Source: UBA7672 sp030824255
GTDB taxonomy: Bacteria > Pseudomonadota > Alphaproteobacteria > Caulobacterales > Hyphomonadaceae
Direction of reading: 5' to 3'
DNA: 64,000 bases
Assembly (NCBI GenBank): GCA_942493305.1
Contig: OW818686.1
Location: forward strand, 3,286,001 to 3,350,000
Position numbers and translations under genes: made by a program. The notes beneath the pieces are model-generated. The model saw only the letters and a program-made list of their open reading frames with translations. It searched no databases and had not been told where the DNA came from. This document shows positions 17,069 through 26,353 of this stretch, piece after piece; within the stretch, counting starts at the first letter, position 1; the number at the start of each line of letters is the position of its first letter.

Positions 17069-17272
17069 CAGCTCATCTCCCCCGGAGCGGTCGCCCAGGC
17101 CCGACGCCGGGTCACGATCCGGGCGAGCCGGACCGGGACACTTCCGGACGATTGAGACCTGTAATGCAAGCTGGCAACCTCTCCGCAAACGATGTGCGGA
17201 CGGAACGCTTTCTAAACCATAAATCTTCGGCGACACCCCGGAAAAAGTAGCTACCGCCCGGGTTTTTTCACA

Positions 17273-18190
17273 TCAGACTGGATCGTAGGGGAAAACGTCG
17301 GCCGTGGCGTCCAGAGGGAAGAAATCCGGGGCCATGGCGGGAAGGCAGGTATCGAGGATTTTTCGGGGATTCCAGCCGGAAAGGTCGGCCATGGAGCGGA
17401 TGGGGCGGGGTTGGTCGAACAGTACGATCTCGTTGCCCCGAACGCTGAAAATCTGGCTGGTGACGTGGGAGGCGGCCGGAGAGCACAGGGCCACGGCAAG
17501 CTGAGCCACCTGGTCGGCGCGCATGGCGTCCCGCATCCGCGCGACCCGTTTGGCGCCCGTCTCGTCCTTGACCGGGATCGATTCGATCATCCGGGTCCAC
17601 GCGAAGGGGGCGATCACATTGGAGCGGACGTTGTTCCGGGCTCCCTCCATGGCGACTATCCGCGACAGGCCTACAATGCCCATCTTGGCGGCGGCGTAGT
17701 TCGCCTGTCCGATGTTTCCGATCAGGCCGGACGTGGACGTGAAGAGGACGTAGGCCCCGTCCTTCTGCTCACGGAACAGCTCGATCGAGGCTCGCGTGAC
17801 GTTGAAGGAGCCGCGCAGGTGGACCTCGATGACCCGGTCCCAGTCCTCCTCGGTCATCTTGTGGAACATGCCGTCGCGCAGAATCCCAGCGGGGTTCACG
17901 ATAGCGTGGAGGCCGCCGAACGTATCCTTCGCCTGCTCGATCATCCGGTTGACGGCCTTGAACTCGGAAACGCTTTCCGAGTTGGAGACGGCCTCGCCGC
18001 CGGCGGCCTTGATCTCGCGGGCGACAGCTTCAGCGGGGCCCGCTGAGCCTTCGTCGCCGCCCGTCAGCGCCCCGCCGAGATCATTCACCACGACCTTCGC
18101 GCCTTCGCGCGACAGGAGAAGTGCGGTTTCCCTGCCGATACCGTTGCCGCCGCCCGTAACCAGGACAACCTTGCCGTCGAGCACGCCCAT
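17273..18190 (-). CDS. Short-chain dehydrogenase/reductase
   Basis: NAD(P)-dependent oxidoreductase of about 305 residues. The nucleotide-binding motif TGGGNGIGRE is at about residues 11-20, an NPAG variant of NNAG near 106, the catalytic Ser in FTSTSG near 158, and Tyr-x3-Lys in NYAAAKMG near 172-179. It resembles the SDR domain of multifunctional-enzyme type 2 and other acyl-chain 3-hydroxyacyl reductases. ATG 18188-18190 has GGAG eight bases upstream and matches the family start. Single gene; substrate unknown. Confidence 0.9.
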   Translation of the reverse strand: MGVLDGKVVLVTGGGNGIGRETALLLSREGAKVVVNDLGGALTGGDEGSAGPAEAVAREIKAAGGEAVSNSESVSEFKAVNRMIEQAKDTFGGLHAIVNPAGILRDGMFHKMTEEDWDRVIEVHLRGSFNVTRASIELFREQKDGAYVLFTSTSGLIGNIGQANYAAAKMGIVGLSRIVAMEGARNNVRSNVIAPFAWTRMIESIPVKDETGAKRVARMRDAMRADQVAQLAVALCSPAASHVTSQIFSVRGNEIVLFDQPRPIRSMADLSGWNPRKILDTCLPAMAPDFFPLDATADVFPYDPV

Positions 18191-18466
18191 GAGTGTTTCT
18201 CCAGTTTTACCGGGCATCCTGCACACGGGCGCGCCTGAGGGAAGGCGACGTGCCCAGCCTGGGCCGTCACATTATTTCCCTTGCGCAGGGGGCTGACTGT
18301 CCCTATTTGCACCCCCCGATAACCGGCTGCGCGAAGGGCCCCCGATTCCTTAAATGGGTTTGGGGGGAAGACGGCGACCAGCGGTGATGCGCTGACCTGG
18401 GCAGAGGCAAGAAGCCGAAGCTGCGGTCGTTGGTTCGTCACTCTCGTCTTCGGAGCCCCTGGCCCC

Positions 18467-18976
18467 ATGTCCTCGCCTGCCGCCATTCCCGCCTATTCCA
18501 TTCTGCTCGATGCGCCGGAGCATGCGGCCGCCGTAGAGGCCCTGTACGACGATGTTTTCGGACCCGGCCGCTTCGCCAAGACGGCCGAACGCTTGCGGGA
18601 AGGCAACGCCCCCATCGCCGACGCCAGCCTTGTCGCCATCGACAGCGAGGGCCTGACGGGTGTTGTCCGCGTGTGGCCGGTTACGGTGGGCGAGAATGCG
18701 CGCGCGGCTTTCCTGGGGCCGATCGCAGTTGCCGAGCGCCGCCGCGGCAATGGCGTGGCCTTCAAGCTGATGGAGCGCGCCATCGGCGTTTGTCGCGAGC
18801 AGGGATACGCCGCCGTCATCCTCGTGGGGGATCTGGAGTACTACGAGCGCTTCGGCTTCAAGCCGACCGGCGAACGCTTCCAGCTTCCCGGCCCGGTGGA
18901 TCAACGCCGCGTGCTCATCCGCGACCTGTCGGATCGGGCAGGCAAGCTTGAGGGCGTGCTCGGCGTTCCGCGCTGA
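18467..18976 (+). CDS. GNAT family N-acetyltransferase
   Basis: A 169-residue acetyltransferase. The acetyl-CoA-binding motif A is seen as AERRRGNGVAFKLME at about residues 84-99 (R-R-G-N-G pyrophosphate loop), followed by a YYERFGF segment near 126. Substrate unknown; size is normal for single-domain GNATs. ATG 18467 follows a 276-base gap after the divergent SDR start, in which I see no gene. A converging VWA-protein gene ends 31 bases downstream. Confidence 0.85.
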   Translation: MSSPAAIPAYSILLDAPEHAAAVEALYDDVFGPGRFAKTAERLREGNAPIADASLVAIDSEGLTGVVRVWPVTVGENARAAFLGPIAVAERRRGNGVAFKLMERAIGVCREQGYAAVILVGDLEYYERFGFKPTGERFQLPGPVDQRRVLIRDLSDRAGKLEGVLGVPR

Positions 18977-19007
18977 ACTCAGGTCCTGCGCGCCTGCGGA
19001 GCCTCGC

Positions 19008-21056
19008 CTAGCGACCCTCGCGGCGCCAAGCCAGCATCAGGAACGCGCACGCCAGCAGCATGCCGACAACGCCGGGAAGCAGCGTCGTGGACTCAGTTGC
19101 GCGCACCGCATAGGCCTCGCGGCGGCGAAGGCCGAACCAGTCGTCAGCCGAGGCGTTGCCGCGTTCCGCCACGCGATCCATGCGGGGCAAGTTTGGCGTG
19201 CCATCGGCGCCGAGACGATAGACGCCGCCGAGTGTCGATGTCGCCAGCGGTTGAACCTTGTCGACCGTGGCGCGGAGATCGAGATATTCACGCGGATGTG
19301 TCGGACCGCGCAGGGTGACAGCGTTCAGCTTACCGCTCGTCGCGCGATAAAGACCCAGTCCCGGCGCAGGCATGGCCGCCTGGTAGATACCCGGCGAAAT
19401 CAGCGACCAGTCCGTTTGCACCTCGGCGCCGTCTGGGCCGCGCATCATCAGCGGCGGCGGGGAGTCGGAAAGCGTTTGCAGGCGAGCTTTTACTTCCGGC
19501 GAAGCGCCAGCTTCAAGCGTAAGCAGTTCTTCTTCCAGCTCCGGCTCCTTCATGAGCCAGTGAGCCGTGCGGCGGATCAGCTCCGCATAGGGGCCGCCGC
19601 CTTCATAACCGCGCGCCCATAGCCAAAGCTGATCGGACATCACGCTGGCTACGCGGCCCTGGCCGACGCGGTTCAGCAGGAGAAGCGGCGCGCCGCCGGG
19701 CGTCTGCATCAGGGCTTCGGAATTGCCGCCGTCCGTTCGCATGTAGCGCATCCAGGGTCCCCAGCCTTCTGAGGGGAGCGTGGCGGTGACGGAATGGCGC
19801 TTGCCGAGATCGGTTAGCTGCGGAACGAAGCGTCCATCAACCAGTTCACCGGTGGCGCGGCCGGGCAAGACACCGCCGAGAGGCGTATTGTAAAGCAGGT
19901 AAGCGCCCGGATAGGGCGGGCCGGAGGCGACCAGAAGTGCTCCGCCGCGTTCGACGTAGCGGGCCACGCGATCCAGATACTGCTCTTCCAAAACCTGTGG
20001 GCGAAGCTCGTGATCGAAAATGACGAGGTCGAACTCGTCGAGCTTTTCGCGGAACAGCTGTGCTTTCGGGAAGGCGATCAGCGCGATCTCTTCGGTAGGG
20101 ACGTTGTCTGACTTGTGGGGCGGGCGAAGGATGGTGAAGTGGACGAGATCCACTGCAGGATCAGATTTCAAAAGATCGCGCCACACGCGCGCGCCGGCGT
20201 GAGGCTCTCCCGTCACGAGCAGGACGCGCAGGCGATCCTGCACCCCGGAGATGCGGGCGGAGGCGAGGTTGTTCGCCAGCGTCAGCTCGTTGGGAATGCC
20301 GTCCACAGACAGTACGATCAAGTTCTCACCGCGCTTGCGCAATGTGAAGTTGATCATCTGCGGTTCGCCCACGCGCACCGTTTGAGCCTGTTGGGCTTCG
20401 CCATTGACGGTGACGCCGACCTGAACGGTCTGCGCAGTGGGATCATTCACCTGCACGCGCATTTCCACGCGCTGGTCGATGATGGAAAATGACGGGGCAG
20501 ACTGGATGTCAATGTTGCGATCGACTTCGTCGTCGCCACCCACCACCATGGCGTGGATTGGTCCAAGCTGTTGGGCGTCGGTCGTGTCTTCGGGAATGTC
20601 GTGGATCTGGCCGTCTGTGATCATGACGGCTCCAGCGATGCGGTCGCGCGGCGCATCCGACAGGGCGGACTGCAACGCGACATACATATCCGTGCCATCC
20701 GCGCCCGGGTCGGTCTCCGCGACGCGTAGCTCGAGCGTTTCGTCGGCTTCGATAAGCTGGCGAATTTGGTCGTAGGCGGCCTGGGCCGTCTCGGTGCGGC
20801 CACGGAAGTTCATGCTCTCGGACCGGTCCATCACGACCGCGACGATATCCTTCAAAGGCTCGCGTTGTTCCTCGATCCAGAGAGGGTTGGAAAGCGCGAT
20901 TGTCAGCACGGTCAGCGCCAACGCGCGAAAGAGCCAAGCTTTGCCGCGCAGGACGACGTAGGTAATCCAGAGCGCGAATGCGCCCGCGACCAGAACCCAC
21001 AGCGCAAGCCACGGGATCAGCGGATCGAAACCAAGGCGCGAGGCTTCAAGCATCAA
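19008..21056 (-). CDS. Membrane-anchored VWA-like protein (end of MoxR operon)
   Basis: A 682-residue protein with two N-terminal transmembrane helices (about 14-34 and 43-60) and one at the C-terminus (about 655-672). Between them is a von Willebrand A-like domain with MIDAS-like DRSES at 77-81 and a later ITDG segment, then a region with glutamine-amidotransferase-like flavour (LVIFDHELRP, RGGALLVASGPPYPG). In MoxR operons such proteins work with the ATPase as metal-dependent adhesive partners in the membrane. It overlaps the upstream gene by ATGA, and is the last of four coupled genes. Confidence 0.82.
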   Translation of the reverse strand: MMLEASRLGFDPLIPWLALWVLVAGAFALWITYVVLRGKAWLFRALALTVLTIALSNPLWIEEQREPLKDIVAVVMDRSESMNFRGRTETAQAAYDQIRQLIEADETLELRVAETDPGADGTDMYVALQSALSDAPRDRIAGAVMITDGQIHDIPEDTTDAQQLGPIHAMVVGGDDEVDRNIDIQSAPSFSIIDQRVEMRVQVNDPTAQTVQVGVTVNGEAQQAQTVRVGEPQMINFTLRKRGENLIVLSVDGIPNELTLANNLASARISGVQDRLRVLLVTGEPHAGARVWRDLLKSDPAVDLVHFTILRPPHKSDNVPTEEIALIAFPKAQLFREKLDEFDLVIFDHELRPQVLEEQYLDRVARYVERGGALLVASGPPYPGAYLLYNTPLGGVLPGRATGELVDGRFVPQLTDLGKRHSVTATLPSEGWGPWMRYMRTDGGNSEALMQTPGGAPLLLLNRVGQGRVASVMSDQLWLWARGYEGGGPYAELIRRTAHWLMKEPELEEELLTLEAGASPEVKARLQTLSDSPPPLMMRGPDGAEVQTDWSLISPGIYQAAMPAPGLGLYRATSGKLNAVTLRGPTHPREYLDLRATVDKVQPLATSTLGGVYRLGADGTPNLPRMDRVAERGNASADDWFGLRRREAYAVRATESTTLLPGVVGMLLACAFLMLAWRREGR

Positions 21057-23779
21057 TCAGCCCTGTCCCGCGAAGTGCCAAGGCGTTCGAGGAGGTCGGG
21101 GATGTGAACCTGATCTTCCTTGTAATTGCCTGTGAGGATGTACATCACGAGGTTGATGCCAAAGCGGTAGGCCATCTCACGCGCCTGTGGGCCGCCATCC
21201 ATGGTGAGCAACGGTTTGCCAGAGGTCTGATCGATGGCCCATGCGCCTGCCCAATCCGATCCGCCGATAAAGAGACCTGAGACGCCATCGCCGCGGCGGC
21301 TGTCGCGATCCATCGCACCGCTTTCGATCCAGAGGCGACCGTTGAGGCGGCCGGGATAGGTTCGGATCAGGTAGTAGCTCTTGGTCAGCACGTGATTGGC
21401 GGGGGCGGGCTGCATGGCTGGTGCGTCAATGCCGGAAAGCAGGCGCTGGAGATCCTGACTCACATCGCGACCCGGCGTTGCGTCGCGCGTATCGACAATG
21501 AAGGCGCCGCCCGCGCGCAGATACGCGTTGACCTTTGCCACCGCTGCAGCGGGCAGCGGCCGCGCATCACGCGGCACGGCGTAATAGATCATCGGGTAGA
21601 GCTCGAGGCTGTCGCGCGCGAGATCGACGCCGTGCGGCATGTCTGGCTCGACGGATGTGCGCATGCCGAGTTCGTAGGAGAGGCCAAAGAGACCCGCCTT
21701 TGTCGTGTCGTCGAGCCTGCGGTCTCCGGTTTTAACGTAGGCGAAGCGGAGTTTGGCAGCCGCTTCGCGAGCCATCTGGTCGGACGTCTGGGCGATTGCT
21801 CCCGGGGGTCCCGCAAGTACGGCTCCGGCAATGAAGAAGATGGCGAGGCCGCTTGCCGCCGCCTTGCCAAAGCGAGGCAAGCGTCCCGCGAAAGCCAGTG
21901 CGATGATGAGATCGGCAGCGACAATGGCAAGCGCCAAGGCGAGCATCCAGCCACCCAGGCCAGCGCGTTCCACGATTGCTGCCTGTTCTGTCACTGTCAC
22001 CTCCAGCGGCCAGGCGTCAAAGCCTTGGGGAGCCGGCGCGCCCGCGTTGAGTGCGCGCTCTCCGCCTGGACCCAGATAGATGCCCGGTGGCGTCGTCGGG
22101 CCAGGGCGGGTCGTCGGGAAATCCGCCGCTGCGACTGGCGTAGCAGACGACTGCGGCGGTGTAAGGACGCCGAAGCCGTCGAGGGCGCGCGAGGGGGTCA
22201 GCGTTCCTTCGGTTCCGAGGGCGGCGGCGCCGGTTCGTTCGCCACCCGAAACCACGGAGCGGCGGAGCATTTCGACGAATGCGCCCGTGAGCGGGAGGTC
22301 GGACCAATCCGGGTCTGCCGTAACGTGGAACAGAATCAACTCGCCCTGACCCATGCGACGGGCCGTGACGAGCGGCGTTCCGTCCTGGAGGCTGGCCCAT
22401 GTCAGGCCCTCCAGCTCGGATGACGGCTGGGCGAGGACCTGTTGGCGGACGGCGGAGTCGGTGGGGGGGGGGATGCCTACGAAGGGGGAGGAGGAGGGGA
22501 AGGGGGCGAGGCGTTGGGGTGTCTCCCAGGAGAGGGAGGAGCCGAGGGAGCGGGAGGTGGGGCGGAGGGGGGTGGGGGTGAGGGCGCCTTCCTGAGCGGC
22601 AAGGCGGGGACCGGCGAAACGGATGAGCACGCCGCCCTTTTCGATCCACGCTACCAGCCGGTCGCGTGTGGCGTCGTCGATAGTGCCGCGGTCGCCCATG
22701 ATGATGGCGTCGATGGGACTGTCGAGCAGGTCAGGCAGGCGCTTTTCCGTGAGCTGGGCGTAGGGCTGCAGCGCCTTGCGGGCATAGTAATGTTCGGAGA
22801 GCAGAGGCTGCGCCTCGTCGCGGGTGTCGGCCAGGCCGACATGCGGACGGCGAGCCGTGTCGTCCCACAGCCAGACGCCGCCGGCAGACGGCGAGCCGCC
22901 GATGCGGAAGCGGGCGACGCGATTCAGGGCCGCAGCAGGGATGGGGAAGGCGGCGAGAGCAGTCGTCGAGCCGCCATCGAACGTGATGCGCGTCGAGGCG
23001 ATGGAGGCGCCTTCGGCGGTTTCGGCGATGATGTCGGCTGTGACGCCGGGCGCGGTGCCAGCGCGCACGACGGCGACCCGTGCGCCTTCCGCCGAGGAAT
23101 CCGCAGAGGTGATGGCGAATGCGCCGCGCGGGCGTGTGATGCGGACGTCTGTCGGACCCTTGGCCGCCAGCTCGCGCGAGAAGTTCGCAGCGCTGTCATG
23201 ATCGAAGCCATCGGTCGCCCAGATAACGCGGCCGGGCTGAAGGCCGGATTCGTTGAGCGCAGTCAGGGCGGCCGCGCGATCTGGCAGCCATGCCGCCGGT
23301 CGTGCGTTGCGCAGGAGCTGGCGAGCTGTCTCCGCATCGAGCGCCTCGGACGGGTCGCGGGAAACGTCGCGGGGCGCGGTGAACATGACGTGCACCGTGC
23401 CGCCATCCTGCGAGACTTCATCGACTGCTGCCGTCGCTGTCCGCACGATGTCGCGCCAGCGCTCTGCGCTGGTCCAGCCATCGTCCACGACGATAAGTGT
23501 GCCGCCAATCGTGTTGACCTGCGCATTCGGCGCCCATGTCGGCCGGGCGAAGCCGAGGATCGCCAGCGCCAGCGCGATCATCCGCAGCAGTAGAAGCCAC
23601 CACGGCGTGCGGGCAGGTGTTTCCTCATCAGGCTTGAGATCGTCGAGCAGGGCGAGCGATGGCAGGGCGAAGCGCTTGGGCTCCGGCGGCGTCGCACGCA
23701 GCAACAGCCACAGGAGCGGGAGCGCCAACAGCCCCAGCAGCGCCCATGGCTGCAGGAAGAGAAGAGGCCCGATGCTCAC
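21053..23779 (-). CDS. BatA-like / DUF4159 membrane protein
   Basis: A 908-residue protein. It begins with the BatA N-terminal membrane region (helices at about 10-28 and 58-76, with LRATPPEPKRFALPSL between), continues with a large periplasmic region, has two further hydrophobic segments near 608-630 and 637-655, and ends with a DUF4159 domain (about 690-905, starting LRFAYVKTGDRRLDD and containing AGGAFIVDTRD). It overlaps both neighbours by four bases (ATGA). A G-rich, purine-biased stretch at 22440-22590 (plus strand) codes for a Ser/Pro/Thr linker; the frame stays open. Third gene of the MoxR operon. Confidence 0.88.
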   Translation of the reverse strand: MSIGPLLFLQPWALLGLLALPLLWLLLRATPPEPKRFALPSLALLDDLKPDEETPARTPWWLLLLRMIALALAILGFARPTWAPNAQVNTIGGTLIVVDDGWTSAERWRDIVRTATAAVDEVSQDGGTVHVMFTAPRDVSRDPSEALDAETARQLLRNARPAAWLPDRAAALTALNESGLQPGRVIWATDGFDHDSAANFSRELAAKGPTDVRITRPRGAFAITSADSSAEGARVAVVRAGTAPGVTADIIAETAEGASIASTRITFDGGSTTALAAFPIPAAALNRVARFRIGGSPSAGGVWLWDDTARRPHVGLADTRDEAQPLLSEHYYARKALQPYAQLTEKRLPDLLDSPIDAIIMGDRGTIDDATRDRLVAWIEKGGVLIRFAGPRLAAQEGALTPTPLRPTSRSLGSSLSWETPQRLAPFPSSSPFVGIPPPTDSAVRQQVLAQPSSELEGLTWASLQDGTPLVTARRMGQGELILFHVTADPDWSDLPLTGAFVEMLRRSVVSGGERTGAAALGTEGTLTPSRALDGFGVLTPPQSSATPVAAADFPTTRPGPTTPPGIYLGPGGERALNAGAPAPQGFDAWPLEVTVTEQAAIVERAGLGGWMLALALAIVAADLIIALAFAGRLPRFGKAAASGLAIFFIAGAVLAGPPGAIAQTSDQMAREAAAKLRFAYVKTGDRRLDDTTKAGLFGLSYELGMRTSVEPDMPHGVDLARDSLELYPMIYYAVPRDARPLPAAAVAKVNAYLRAGGAFIVDTRDATPGRDVSQDLQRLLSGIDAPAMQPAPANHVLTKSYYLIRTYPGRLNGRLWIESGAMDRDSRRGDGVSGLFIGGSDWAGAWAIDQTSGKPLLTMDGGPQAREMAYRFGINLVMYILTGNYKEDQVHIPDLLERLGTSRDRAD

Positions 23780-24651
23780 GCGGCGGCTCCCGTATTCGAG
23801 AAGCCGTAAGCCAGTTGGCCCAAGGGTGTGCGTGGAGGCTCATTGGTGACGTGAGAGACGAAGCGCCAGCCGAGTTCGGCCGCGAGGTCTGTCATGTCTT
23901 TCCGGCGTTGCGTGAACTTGTCGAGATAGCCGTCGCGGATCGACTCCGCGCGGCCGATCAGGCGCTCGCGCTCCTGTCCAGGCCGGAAAAAGCGAACGCG
24001 GCCGGAGAAGGGATAGTTCTCCTCGATCGGATCGCAGACCTGCAGCAGCACGCCATCCCGGCACTTGGCCGCCACGGGCGTCAGCCCGGCGCGCCAGTCA
24101 GCCAGCGGCGAATAGAAGTCGCTGCAGACGACCACTGCGGCAGTGTCGCGCGGCGGTTTAGGGAAAGGCGTTTCGGCGCGGAAGTTGCGAATGTCTTCGC
24201 CGACGCGCGAGGGCGCGCGTGCGCCGGAAACAGGACCGCGCCCACCGCCAAGCGCCCCGCAACGCTCGCCCGAACGGGACAGCGCGCCGGATAGCGCCAT
24301 GCAGAGCAGAAGCGCGCGATCAGCCTTGAGCGGCAACGACTCCGCGCTGGACCAGTTGAAGCCCGAGCTGGGGTCCGCCCAGAACAGGAAGGTGCGGGCT
24401 GTTTCTAGCTCGGTCTCGCGCACGAACAGGTGTTCCTCGCGCGCAGACCTGCGCCAATCGACGCGGTCGGCCCCGTCTTCCTGCGTCGCGCGGCGATACT
24501 GCCAGAAATTCTCGCCGGAGCCTGAGCGGCGCCGCCCGGCCGAGCCGAGATGCGCCGCGCTCGCCGCGCGCGCCTGCGTCGACAGCGTGCCGAGATCGCC
24601 CGCGAGGGCGGCGGCTTCTGCCTTGAGTTGCGAGAGTGGCGCCTGGGGCAA
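23776..24651 (-). CDS. DUF58 domain protein of the MoxR operon
   Basis: A 291-residue protein of the DUF58 (BatD/YeaD-like) family, usually found immediately after a MoxR ATPase. Visible features are the RRSGSGENFWQYRRATQEDGADRVDWRRSAREEHLFVRE segment (broken into its RRSGSGENF and DWRRSA motifs), typical of DUF58, and a later VVVCSDFYSP segment that aligns with a VWA-like strand. No membrane helix is obvious, unlike in longer DUF58 proteins. Second gene of the operon, 36 bases from moxR and overlapping the next gene by four. Confidence 0.9.
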   Translation of the reverse strand: MPQAPLSQLKAEAAALAGDLGTLSTQARAASAAHLGSAGRRRSGSGENFWQYRRATQEDGADRVDWRRSAREEHLFVRETELETARTFLFWADPSSGFNWSSAESLPLKADRALLLCMALSGALSRSGERCGALGGGRGPVSGARAPSRVGEDIRNFRAETPFPKPPRDTAAVVVCSDFYSPLADWRAGLTPVAAKCRDGVLLQVCDPIEENYPFSGRVRFFRPGQERERLIGRAESIRDGYLDKFTQRRKDMTDLAAELGWRFVSHVTNEPPRTPLGQLAYGFSNTGAAA

Positions 24652-24687
24652 GCGGAACGTCCTGTAGAGTTTAAGCGGCCTGGTTGA

Positions 24688-25695
24688 TCAGGCAGCCTTG
24701 GCGGCGAGTTCCTGGATCAGCGCCGACAGCGAGCCCCCTTGCCCGGTCGGATCATAGGCCAGCGCCATGCGGTGACCGAGCGCGGGCTCGGCCAGCGCTT
24801 CAATATCGTCGAGCGACGGCGCGAGGCGGCCGCGCAGCAGCGCACGCGAGCGCGCGGCGAGCATAAGCGCCTGACCGGCGCGGGGCGAGGGACCCCAATC
24901 CACGCGCTTCTTCACCTGCGGATGATCGGTCTGCTCAGGACGCGCCGAGCGGATCAGGCGGAGGATCGCTTCCAGCACCGTTTCGGGCACGGGCATGCGG
25001 CGCACGAGCGACTGGATCGCGATCAGCTTTTCCGCATCGAGGATCGGGCGCACGGTCGCATCGCCCATGCCCGTCGTCTCGACCAGGATGCGGCGTTCGG
25101 TTTCGGCATCCGGGTAATCGACATCGACCTTGAGCAGGAAGCGGTCGAGCTGCGCTTCGGGCAGCGGATAGGTGCCTTCCTGTTCGATCGGGTTCTGCGT
25201 GGCGAGCACGTGGAACGGCTTGGGCAGGTCGTAGCTGGCGCCGGCAACCGTCACATGCCTTTCCTGCATCGCCTGCAGGAGCGCGGACTGCGTGCGCGGC
25301 GAAGCACGGTTGATCTCGTCGGCCATCAGCAGGGAGGTGAAGATCGGACCTTTCACGAACCGGAAGGCGCGACCGCCGGAGGCGCTCTCGTCGAGGATCT
25401 CTGAGCCGAGGATGTCTGACGGCATGAGGTCTGGCGTGAACTGCACGCGGCCCCAGTCGAGGCCCAGCGCGCGGGCGGTGGTTTCGACCAGCTTGGTCTT
25501 GGCGAGGCCCGGCGCGCCGATCAGGAGGGCGTGGCCGCCAGCGAGGATGGTGGCGATGACGAGTTCGACCACCCGTTCCTGACCGAATACGACCTTGCCG
25601 ATCTCGGTGCGGACCTGCGCGAGCAGTTGTACGGCGGCGTCGGCTTCCTTCACGATATCCGTGGAAGAGGCGTTGGAGACGGCGGCTTCACTCAT
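24688..25695 (-). CDS. MoxR family AAA ATPase
   Basis: A 335-residue AAA+ chaperone-like ATPase that remodels or activates partner proteins together with VWA proteins. Walker A appears as GAPGLAKTKL at about residues 60-69, Walker B and DExx as MADEINRASP near 124-133, sensor 1 as ATQNP near 164-168. The typical MoxR lid is present in the C-terminal third. It is the first gene of a four-gene unit MoxR / DUF58 / BatA-DUF4159 / VWA, and is divergent from the DUF1285 gene 25746-26348 with about 50 bases between starts. Confidence 0.95.
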   Translation of the reverse strand: MSEAAVSNASSTDIVKEADAAVQLLAQVRTEIGKVVFGQERVVELVIATILAGGHALLIGAPGLAKTKLVETTARALGLDWGRVQFTPDLMPSDILGSEILDESASGGRAFRFVKGPIFTSLLMADEINRASPRTQSALLQAMQERHVTVAGASYDLPKPFHVLATQNPIEQEGTYPLPEAQLDRFLLKVDVDYPDAETERRILVETTGMGDATVRPILDAEKLIAIQSLVRRMPVPETVLEAILRLIRSARPEQTDHPQVKKRVDWGPSPRAGQALMLAARSRALLRGRLAPSLDDIEALAEPALGHRMALAYDPTGQGGSLSALIQELAAKAA

Positions 25696-25745
25696 GAGGC
25701 GCTATTACCTATCTGTGGGGGCGAAACCCGGAGACCGAGCAGCCC

Positions 25746-26348
25746 ATGTCGAACGCGAGTGTCCCAAACGCCCCAGACAGTGCATCTCTGGCGCTCGCGG
25801 ACCTTATTTCCACCTTGCAGTCGGAAGCGGGTTTGGAAAAGCCCCGTTCCTTGCCCCCTGTGCATTTGTGGAACCCCGCCCATTGTGGCGATATCGGCCT
25901 TGAGATCCGCCGGGACGGTTCCTGGTGGCAAAGCGGGGTGAGGTTCAGCCGGGAGAAACTGGTGCGCCTCTTCTCGACGATATTGAGACGGGACGCCGAC
26001 GGCTACTACCTGGTCACCCCTCACGAAAAAGTGGTGGTGAAGGTGGAGGACGCTCCATTCATGGGCGTCCGGGTGGACCGGCATGAGTCGGATGGACATC
26101 AGGTGATATTGGTCACGACCAATGTGGGCGATGTCGTGGCAGTGGATTCGGAACATCCCATCCGTGTGGAGACGGATCCCCAGACAGGCGAGCCCTCCAC
26201 CTATATCCGCGTTCGCGGTGGGCTGGAGGCGCGCCTTGCCCGGCCGCCCTATTATGAGCTGGTGAGCTGGGCCGAGCCGGACGGGGACAAATCCACGATG
26301 AGCGTGATGTCATCGGGCGTGGGCTTCCCGTTGGGCGAGGCGGCCTGA
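25746..26348 (+). CDS. DUF1285 domain protein
   Basis: A 200-residue protein of the DUF1285 family: WNPAHCGDIGLEIRRDGSWW near residue 42-60, FSREKLVRLFSTIL, then YLVTPHEKVVVKVEDAPF. The family is soluble and conserved in proteobacteria but without a known function. It starts a run DUF1285 / Nudix / small membrane protein / CCA transferase with gaps of 5, 12 and 4 bases, an arrangement common in alphaproteobacteria. ATG 25746 fits the family start. Confidence 0.9.
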   Translation: MSNASVPNAPDSASLALADLISTLQSEAGLEKPRSLPPVHLWNPAHCGDIGLEIRRDGSWWQSGVRFSREKLVRLFSTILRRDADGYYLVTPHEKVVVKVEDAPFMGVRVDRHESDGHQVILVTTNVGDVVAVDSEHPIRVETDPQTGEPSTYIRVRGGLEARLARPPYYELVSWAEPDGDKSTMSVMSSGVGFPLGEAA

Positions 26349-26353
26349 ATCTC

